From contig NZ_SNUT01000010.1 in NCBI RefSeq assembly GCF_012027615.1, positions 1 through 40,105 on the forward strand: a DNA stretch of 40,105 nucleotides, given 5' to 3'. Made by a program: the position numbers and the translations under genes. Below the pieces are notes generated by a model that saw only the letters and a list, made by a program, of their open reading frames with translations, made no database searches and was not told the DNA's origin. The DNA is from Thermococcus sp. 21S7. Lineage in GTDB: Archaea; Methanobacteriota_B; Thermococci; Thermococcales; Thermococcaceae. Positions 34,498-40,105 of this stretch are shown here, piece by piece (position 1 is the stretch's first letter; each line of letters starts with the position of its first letter).

Positions 34498-35898
34498 TCA
34501 TACCTTCACGTATTTCCACTTCCCCCTCTTGAACGCCCACCAGAAGAGGGCCGCCGTCGTGAAGGTCTCCAGGCTCATGGCTATCCACGCCGCTATAACG
34601 CCCAGTCCCTCGAAGGTGAAGCCGGGGAAGGTTATGCCCAGTATCTCAAAGGGTGGTATTGTAAAGCCGAATCCGAGGATGTACGCCGGAACTATGCGGA
34701 AGAGGAGCTTGCTGGTGGCGGTGATGTACATCGGCGTTTTTGTATCCCCTGCCCCCCTCAGTGCACCGCCGAGGACGAAGAGCCAGCCAAGGGGAACTTC
34801 GCTTATTCCGACTATTATGAGGTATATACTCGCCAGCCTCATGACCTCGCTGTAGTTCGGGTCGCTCGGGTTTATGAAGGGCATGACGAGGTAGCGCGGG
34901 AAGACGATCAGGATGACCGCCATGACGCTCATGAAGAGGCCCACCATCTTCAGAGCCTCGTAGACCGTGCGCTCTGCCTTCTCCGGGTTCCCCTCCCCGA
35001 GCCCCTGGCCAACCAGGGCGGAGGTTGCGACGTTGAAGCCGAAGGCGGGCATGTAGGCTATGCTCTCAACGCGCAGTCCTATCTGGTGCGCCGCCAGGGC
35101 GAGGGTTCCGAAGCGGGTCACGATGCTCATGTAGAGGAGATTGTAGAAGCTGAATATACCACGCTCGACCATCGTGGGAACTCCCACGCGGAGGATTCTC
35201 CTGGCCATGTCGAGATGGAAGCTCCAGCTGGGCTTGAAGTGGAGAACGAGCCTCCCGCTCCAGAGGAGGTATAGGCCGAGGAGGAAAGAGGCCGTTATGC
35301 CCAGCCCGGAGGCCCAGGCGGCGCCGACCGGGCCGAGTTTTGGGAAGCCGAGCTTCCCGAAGATGAGGAGATAGTCAAAGATCGCGTTGATTATGTTCAT
35401 CAAAATGCCGAGCTTCATGGGGGTTCTCGTGTCCCCCGCCCCCCTCAGTGCCGCGAAGGCCGTGAAGCCAGCGAACCGTATCGGGTAGAACGCGAAGAGC
35501 ACCTTGATGTACTCGTAGCCCAGGGCAACAACGTCCGGTTTTGCTCCCATTATCCGCAGTATGTCGTCCCCCAGGAACCAGCCGAAGAACATAACGGGGA
35601 TTCCGAGGAGGAACGCCAGGTAGAGGCTCTGCTCCAGTGCAAGGGTGGCGTTGGCGTCGTCCTTCGCCCCGACGAACCTAGCCACCAGCGCGAGGGTTCC
35701 GGTCGCAACCGCCGCCATGATGGGCATCATGAACCAGCTCACCTGACCGCCGAGGCCGACGGCGGCAAGTGCCAGGGCGCCGAGCTGTCCGACCATCATC
35801 ATGTCCACTAGGTTGAGAAGCGTCTGGGATATGTTGCCCATTATCGCGGGCCAGGCGAGCTTCCAGAGACGGCGCTGATCCTCGTTGAGGCGAATCAT
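34498..35898 (-). CDS. MATE-family multidrug/sodium antiporter
   Basis: This 466-residue membrane protein has twelve predicted helices in two related halves of six, each with the MATE landmarks. The first half has LAWPAIMGNISQTLLNLVDMMMVGQLG and AAVATGTLALVARFVGA. The second has GVPTMVERGIFSFYNLLYM and ATSALVGQGLGEGNPEKAE. The duplicated ALRGAGDTRTPM and GALRGAGDTKTPM mark corresponding loops. MATE proteins export cationic drugs or metabolites against Na+ or H+; the substrate here is unknown. The start is the ATG at 35898, with a GAGGGACG-like site upstream. Confidence 0.94.
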   Translation of the reverse strand: MIRLNEDQRRLWKLAWPAIMGNISQTLLNLVDMMMVGQLGALALAAVGLGGQVSWFMMPIMAAVATGTLALVARFVGAKDDANATLALEQSLYLAFLLGIPVMFFGWFLGDDILRIMGAKPDVVALGYEYIKVLFAFYPIRFAGFTAFAALRGAGDTRTPMKLGILMNIINAIFDYLLIFGKLGFPKLGPVGAAWASGLGITASFLLGLYLLWSGRLVLHFKPSWSFHLDMARRILRVGVPTMVERGIFSFYNLLYMSIVTRFGTLALAAHQIGLRVESIAYMPAFGFNVATSALVGQGLGEGNPEKAERTVYEALKMVGLFMSVMAVILIVFPRYLVMPFINPSDPNYSEVMRLASIYLIIVGISEVPLGWLFVLGGALRGAGDTKTPMYITATSKLLFRIVPAYILGFGFTIPPFEILGITFPGFTFEGLGVIAAWIAMSLETFTTAALFWWAFKRGKWKYVKV

Positions 35899-36020
35899 TA
35901 AGACGTCCCTCTAAACGATGAAGTGGCTGTAGAAGTTAATAAGGATTGTGGTTCGGTAGAAGTCTCAAAACCTCAACCTCGCGGACTGAGAAGGATTCAA
36001 ATCAAAGGAAAAGAAAAGGT

Positions 36021-36209
36021 TCAGAGGAGGTTCCTCTTCTTCTTCCACTTGTGGGACCAGCTGTACTTCCTCATGCGCCTGCTCCTGCCGAAGCCACAGG
36101 CGGCGCAGTAGCCCTTCTTGATGTTGTAGGCGCGCCTTCCGCAGCGCCTGCACTTGATGTGAGTTGGAGTGTGGTTCCTCCTGCCCTTCGGTGCAGTCCC
36201 GCTTCCCAT
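36021..36209 (-). CDS. rpl37e: 50S ribosomal protein L37e (eL37)
   Basis: This 62-residue basic zinc-ribbon ribosomal protein starts [19 protein letters not shown]. The zinc-binding cysteines are in CRRCG and CAACG, and the tail is rich in Arg, Lys and Trp. It follows the LSm gene after 25 bases with GGGGTGAT as binding site. The LSm-L37e pair is a conserved archaeal operon. Confidence 0.97.
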   Translation of the reverse strand: MGSGTAPKGRRNHTPTHIKCRRCGRRAYNIKKGYCAACGFGRSRRMRKYSWSHKWKKKRNLL

Positions 36210-36234
36210 GCTATCACCCCGCTAAGGTCTCACT

Positions 36235-36465
36235 TCACTCAATCTCGACAGGGGAAATTGCCAGAACGTTGTCTCCCCTGATGACGATTTTACCGTAGTT
36301 CTTAACGACCTCGCCGTCCTGGATGAGGGCGGCGTCGGCGAGGACGACGTTCAGGTGGATGTCGTAACCGATGAGCCTGCCCCTGAATTCGGAACCCCTC
36401 TTCAGGAGTACGAGCACGTCCTTGTCAAGCGACCTGTGAATAACATCGAGTGGTCTTTCCGCCAT
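36235..36465 (-). CDS. LSm (Sm-like) RNA-binding protein
   Basis: This 76-residue archaeal Sm-like protein should form heptameric rings that bind U-rich RNA. The Sm1 motif is DVLVLLKRGSEFRGRLIGYDIHLNVVLADA and the Sm2 motif is IVIRGDNVLAI. The ATG at 36465 follows GGAGGTG. The longer frame from 36489 is discarded. It is cotranscribed with L37e and divergent from glyS, with a TATA box AGTTATAAAC (minus strand) at about 36516-36525. Confidence 0.95.
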   Translation of the reverse strand: MAERPLDVIHRSLDKDVLVLLKRGSEFRGRLIGYDIHLNVVLADAALIQDGEVVKNYGKIVIRGDNVLAISPVEIE

Positions 36466-36622
36466 TTTCACGCACCTCCAAATAATCAAAGCTCGTAACG
36501 ATAACGAGGGAAACGGTTTATAACTCTTTCCGTCCCCCGAAGGGGGAAGGTTGACGGTTAGACAACGCCCCTCCCAAAAGCTTTTTATGAAATGGTCTTA
36601 CTCCAGTTTCAGGTGGTGAGTG

Positions 36623-38335
36623 ATGGGAGAGAAGCCCGAGAAGTACGAGGTTCTTCAGGATTTGATGAGGAGGAGAGGTTTCGCGTGGGGCAGCTTTGAA
36701 ATCTACGGCGGTGCGAGGGGTTTTTACGATTACGGTCCTCTTGGAGCTACGATAAAGAGAAAAATCGAGCAGAAGATACGCGAGGCATTCCAGAGAGAAG
36801 GCTTCTTCGAGCTTGAAACACCGGATATAACCCCTGAGAGGGTCTTCATCGCAAGCGGTCACGTTGACAAGTTCGTTGACCCGCTGGTCGAGTGTAAGAA
36901 GTGCGGTGCTCGCTTTAGGGCCGACCACCTCGTCGAGGAGGCCCTCGACATCGACACGGAGGGCATGAGCGCCGAGCACCTCACCCAGCTCATCCGCGAG
37001 CACGAGGTCCGCTGTCCCGAATGCGGCGGCGAGCTTTCCGAGGTCTGGTACTTCAACCTAATGTTCGAGACCAAAATCGGCCCCTATGGGGACCAAAAGG
37101 GCTACCTGAGGCCCGAAACGGCCCAGGGTATCTTCGTGAACTTCAAAAGGCTGAACGCTTTTGCTAGGAACAAGCTCCCCTTCGGAGTCTTCCAGATCGG
37201 CAAGGCCTACCGCAACGAGATTTCACCGAGGCAGGGGATGTTGAGGCTCAGAGAGTTCACCCAGGCGGAGGCCGAGATATTCTTCAACCCAAAGGAGACG
37301 GAGCATCCGCACTTCGACGAGGTCAAGGACGAGGTTCTGCGTCTCTATCCGATAGAGCACCAGCTCAAGAACCTCGGCACAATTGAGATGACCGCACTGG
37401 AGGCCGTGGAGAAGGGTTACATTATGAACACCTTCTTCGCCTACTACATGGTCATGGTCAAGCGCGTCCTCCTCGATATCGGCATCCCCGAGGATAAGAT
37501 ACGCTTCCGCCAGCAGCTGCCCGAGGAGCGCGCCCACTATTCGCGCGACACCTGGGATGCAGAGATACACAGCGAGCGCTTCGGCTGGGTGGAGTGCGTT
37601 GGAATAGCCAACCGCGGCGACTACGACCTCAGCAAGCATCTGAAGATGAGCGGGGCAGATTTAACCGTCCTCATCCACTACGATGAGCCCAGGATAGTCA
37701 AGCACCTCAAAGTGAGCCTCAACATGAAGCGCGTCGGCCCTAAGCTGAAGAAGGACGCCAAGAGGATAAACGAGCTCATCCAGGGCTGGGACGAAGAGAA
37801 GCTGAGGAACCTGGTTGAAGTCCTGGAGAGGGACGGCAGAATCACCATCGAGGGCTACGAGCTGGAGAAGGACGACTTCATAATCAAGGAAGTGGAGGAG
37901 AAGATAACCGGCGAGAAGATAGTCCCCCACGTCCTTGAGCCGAGCTTTGGAATAGACAGGCCGTTCTACCTGCTCCTTGAGAACAGCCTCGTCATCGAGG
38001 AAGACAGAACCTACCTCAGGCTCAAGAAGGACATGGCGCCGATTGAGGTCGCGGTTCTTCCGCTCGTCGCCAAGGAGCCGTTGAAGAGCATAGCCTACGA
38101 CGTCTTCAGGACGCTCCAGAAGGCAGGTTTCATAGCGGTCTACGACGAGAAGGACACCGTTGGGAGGAGATACCTCCGCTACGACGAGATAGGAACGCCC
38201 TACTGCGTCACCATCGACAACCAGACGCCCGAGGACAACACCGTTACAATCCGCGACCGCGACACGAGGGAGCAGGTGAGGGTGAAGATTGAAGAACTGC
38301 CCGAGAAGCTCAGGGAGCTGATTTTCGGGGAGTGA
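36623..38335 (+). CDS. glyS: Glycyl-tRNA synthetase, archaeal/eukaryotic dimeric type
   Basis: This class II synthetase charges tRNA-Gly. The 570-residue protein has motif 1 near GFAWGSFEIYGGARGFYDYGP and a zinc-ribbon insertion (CKKCGARFRAD and CPECGGELSEVWYF). Motif 2 is FRNEISPRQGMLRLREFTQAE and motif 3 is PSFGIDRPFYLLLE. The C-terminal anticodon-binding domain starts at about PIEVAVLPLV. The ATG at 36623 follows GGTGGTGAG, and a TATA box CTTTTTATGA lies about 40 bases upstream. A hairpin CCCCC-GAA-GGGGG (36535-36547) sits in the divergent promoter region. The gene is convergent with the MNT gene, three bases apart. Confidence 0.96.
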   Translation: MGEKPEKYEVLQDLMRRRGFAWGSFEIYGGARGFYDYGPLGATIKRKIEQKIREAFQREGFFELETPDITPERVFIASGHVDKFVDPLVECKKCGARFRADHLVEEALDIDTEGMSAEHLTQLIREHEVRCPECGGELSEVWYFNLMFETKIGPYGDQKGYLRPETAQGIFVNFKRLNAFARNKLPFGVFQIGKAYRNEISPRQGMLRLREFTQAEAEIFFNPKETEHPHFDEVKDEVLRLYPIEHQLKNLGTIEMTALEAVEKGYIMNTFFAYYMVMVKRVLLDIGIPEDKIRFRQQLPEERAHYSRDTWDAEIHSERFGWVECVGIANRGDYDLSKHLKMSGADLTVLIHYDEPRIVKHLKVSLNMKRVGPKLKKDAKRINELIQGWDEEKLRNLVEVLERDGRITIEGYELEKDDFIIKEVEEKITGEKIVPHVLEPSFGIDRPFYLLLENSLVIEEDRTYLRLKKDMAPIEVAVLPLVAKEPLKSIAYDVFRTLQKAGFIAVYDEKDTVGRRYLRYDEIGTPYCVTIDNQTPEDNTVTIRDRDTREQVRVKIEELPEKLRELIFGE

Positions 38336-38338
38336 GTT

Positions 38339-38644
38339 TCAAATTGGCACGAGCTCTTCTTTTATTTCCTTCCAGAAGCGATTCCTACTCATGGCCGCGT
38401 TTTTTGTTATCAGATCCACCTTAACTCCAAGCAAGGATTCGAGGTAGTCCCTGAGGTCGACTATCTCCCATCCGATGGGCCGTTCAAACTCAACGAGAAT
38501 GTCAACGTCGTTAAGCTCGGTCTCCTCGCCCCCCGCATAAGAACCGAATATGGCGATTGAACTGACCCCAAACCTCTCGCGAAGCTCTTCTTTGTGCTTC
38601 CGGAGAATTTTCTCGATCTCAGCAAGGTCCAGTTTGGTCATCAT
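38339..38644 (-). CDS. MNT-type minimal nucleotidyltransferase, orphan
   Basis: This 101-residue protein of the minimal nucleotidyltransferase family has the active-site motif GSYAGGEETELNDVDILVEF: GS at 34-35 and the metal-binding D46 and D48, with Asn in place of the usual Ser in SDxD. In MNT-HEPN toxin-antitoxin pairs this protein AMPylates or otherwise neutralises a HEPN ribonuclease encoded next to it. No HEPN gene is seen on either side, so it is an orphan. The start could be either of two adjacent ATG codons (38644 or 38641). The gene is A+T-richer than its neighbours. Confidence 0.88.
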   Translation of the reverse strand: MMTKLDLAEIEKILRKHKEELRERFGVSSIAIFGSYAGGEETELNDVDILVEFERPIGWEIVDLRDYLESLLGVKVDLITKNAAMSRNRFWKEIKEELVPI

Positions 38645-38766
38645 TCAAGGTTCTGCTTTCAAAATATTAAAAGGTTTCAGGTGCCCAGTATTTTTGTTTT
38701 ATCCCTATCAGCATGAGGTAAACTAAAAGATATAAACCAGCCTGCCAATAATGTGGCGTGAGACAC

Positions 38767-38982
38767 ATGCCAGTGTACGAAATTGTGATAACGGTTGGAT
38801 TCGAAAACGATAAGATAGTGTGGGAGGATGTATTTCGCTACGTTGCTATAGCCGATACACCTGAGGAGGCATCAGAGTTCAGTATCAAGGCGCTTCCAGA
38901 ACAGTACTCGGAAATGATCCTTAAGGCGTCGGTTAGGGAGCTAAAAGAGAAAGGTGTCATCTGCAAGGGGTGGCCGCCGTGA
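38767..38982 (+). CDS. Unknown small protein upstream of DUF402-DUF167
   Basis: This 71-residue protein is of unrecognised family, with a strand-helix pattern (PVYEIVITVGFENDKIVWED, TPEEASEFSIKALPEQYSE). It contains one cysteine (C66) and no membrane segment. The ATG at 38767 is preceded by GGCGTGAG, and a TATA box GATATAAACC lies at 38730-38739. Its stop overlaps the GTG of the next gene in a GTGA four-base overlap, so the two are translated together. Confidence 0.7.
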   Translation: MPVYEIVITVGFENDKIVWEDVFRYVAIADTPEEASEFSIKALPEQYSEMILKASVRELKEKGVICKGWPP

Positions 38983-39770
38983 AAATCCACCTCCTCTACC
39001 GCCGCCTTCCGAACAGGCTTCTTGAGCGTGATGACGAGGTAGTCGCTGATTTGGGCGAGGTCGTGGTTGCCAGAGCTAAGTTCGAAGGCATGCTCGCCCC
39101 GCTGAGGGTGAACGGCGTCGAGGTCATCAAAAACGGCTACCGCATGCTATACTTTGCATTCATCGGGGAGAACTACGATGTCCTGAAGGTCTACGACGAG
39201 GAGGGGGACTTCAAAGGCCTTTACATCGATGTCCTGGCCTACACGAGGCGCGACGGGAACACCCTCGAAATGCTCGACCTCTTCCTCGACATCTTCATCT
39301 TTCCAAGCGGGGAGGCATTTCTCCTTGACGAGGACGAGCTTGAGATGGCCCTCAACTACGGCGTGATTGACAGGGAGACCTTTGATTTTGCCTACCGGAT
39401 TGCCCGGAAAATCCTTGAAAAGATTAGGAGGAAGGAGTTTCCGCCCGATATCGTGTGGGAGTACGACTTGGGGGGATTGAGAATGAGCGCGAAGTTCCTG
39501 AAGGAGACCAAGGACGGAACGCTGCTCCTGGTCTACGTCCAGCCGAAGGCGAAGAAGAACGAGATTGAGGGGATAGACGAGTGGCGCGGAAGGCTGAAGG
39601 TCAAAATAAAAGCCCCACCGGTTGAGGGAAAGGCGAATAAAGAGCTTGTGAAGTTCCTCTCGAAGCTCCTCGATGCGGAGGTCAGCATCCTGCGGGGAGA
39701 GACGGGCAGGGAGAAGGATTTGCTCGTCAGGCTGAGCGCGGAAGAGGTGAAGAAGAGGCTGGGACTTTGA
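38979..39770 (+). CDS. DUF402 protein fused in frame to DUF167/YggU protein
   Basis: This 263-residue product consists of two domains normally seen as separate proteins. Residues 1-165 match the DUF402 family (KIHLLYRRLPNRLLERDDEVV, DFKGLYIDVLAYTRRDG and PSGEAFLLDEDELEMAL), a phosphatase-like fold in some relatives. Residues 169-263 start MSAKFLKETKDGTLLLVYVQPKAK and end KKRLGL, matching the DUF167/YggU (UPF0235) family of about 95 residues. The junction has six G (39470-39475) followed by ATTGAGAATGAGC. With five G the first frame would read LGD and stop at TGA, and GGGGGATTGAG would be a binding site for the ATG at 39483. The fusion may thus stem from one extra base. The start GTG overlaps the upstream stop. 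Confidence 0.82.
   Translation: MKIHLLYRRLPNRLLERDDEVVADLGEVVVARAKFEGMLAPLRVNGVEVIKNGYRMLYFAFIGENYDVLKVYDEEGDFKGLYIDVLAYTRRDGNTLEMLDLFLDIFIFPSGEAFLLDEDELEMALNYGVIDRETFDFAYRIARKILEKIRRKEFPPDIVWEYDLGGLRMSAKFLKETKDGTLLLVYVQPKAKKNEIEGIDEWRGRLKVKIKAPPVEGKANKELVKFLSKLLDAEVSILRGETGREKDLLVRLSAEEVKKRLGL

Positions 39771-40105
<335 letters not shown>

Noticed and set aside
36535-36547. CCCCC-GAA-GGGGG hairpin as a riboswitch
   Set aside because: It is too small and isolated. It lies between two divergent promoters and shows no further structure.

Overview
The window is chromosomal DNA of a hyperthermophilic archaeon of the order Thermococcales, most likely a Thermococcus. This rests on the gene set (archaeal ribosomal proteins L35Ae and L37e, an LSm protein, Pelota, Trm1, TrmY, a Pyrococcus-type prolidase of exactly 348 residues, the diadenylate cyclase DacZ), on GGTGAT-like ribosome binding sites and TTTAAA/TTTATA TATA boxes, and on a CRISPR repeat beginning GTTGCAATAAGAC and ending AATTGAAAG. 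Genes are dense and many neighbours overlap by a few bases.

Layout. 1-430: an IS605-type tnpB fragment followed by a palindrome-rich tract. 481-1749: an archaemetzincin and a truncated, frameshifted radical SAM pseudogene. 1861-2887: a small exported Met/Gly-rich protein behind a palindromic operator, and a one-cysteine PrxQ peroxiredoxin. 2983-8258: pyruvate kinase, TrmY, a DUF2258-like protein and the tldD-tldE pair. 8421-9512: an exported protein whose last 77 residues hold 20 cysteines, followed by a small membrane protein. 9661-14292: a cupin, an oleate hydratase behind a perfect inverted repeat, an aspartate racemase, CorA and an MBL-fold enzyme. 14387-18024: a YchF-like GTPase, the operon ubiX-lrp-CYTH, and dacZ. 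18330-20847: leader and CRISPR array (35 spacers, no cas genes in the window), then a decayed membrane-protein gene. 21283-25676: a sugar-phosphate nucleotidyltransferase, feoABC and a small membrane protein. 25714-33847: a PP-loop ATPase overlapping a PurM/HypE-like gene, Pelota, two linked unknown genes, prolidase, a HAD hydrolase, L35Ae, Trm1 and a ferritin-VIT1 fusion. 33844-36465: a VapBC pair, a MATE exporter, and LSm-L37e. 36623-40105: glycyl-tRNA synthetase, an orphan MNT nucleotidyltransferase, a small unknown gene, a DUF402-DUF167 fusion, and an AbrB-type antitoxin gene that runs into a second tnpB fragment, inverted relative to the first.

How the parts connect. Iron is a recurring theme: feoABC and the peroxiredoxin share an almost identical inverted-repeat operator (TTAGG-N4-CCTAA), which points to one DtxR-type iron regulator controlling uptake and peroxide defence together, and a membrane ferritin-VIT1 protein handles iron storage or export. 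RNA genes (TrmY, Trm1, GlyRS, L35Ae, L37e, LSm, Pelota) form the core background. The accessory parts are the IS remnants, the CRISPR array, two toxin-antitoxin remnants or pairs, and the cysteine-rich secreted protein with its membrane partner. That last pair resembles a halocin-C8-like bacteriocin precursor in architecture and is the best candidate for an undescribed system.
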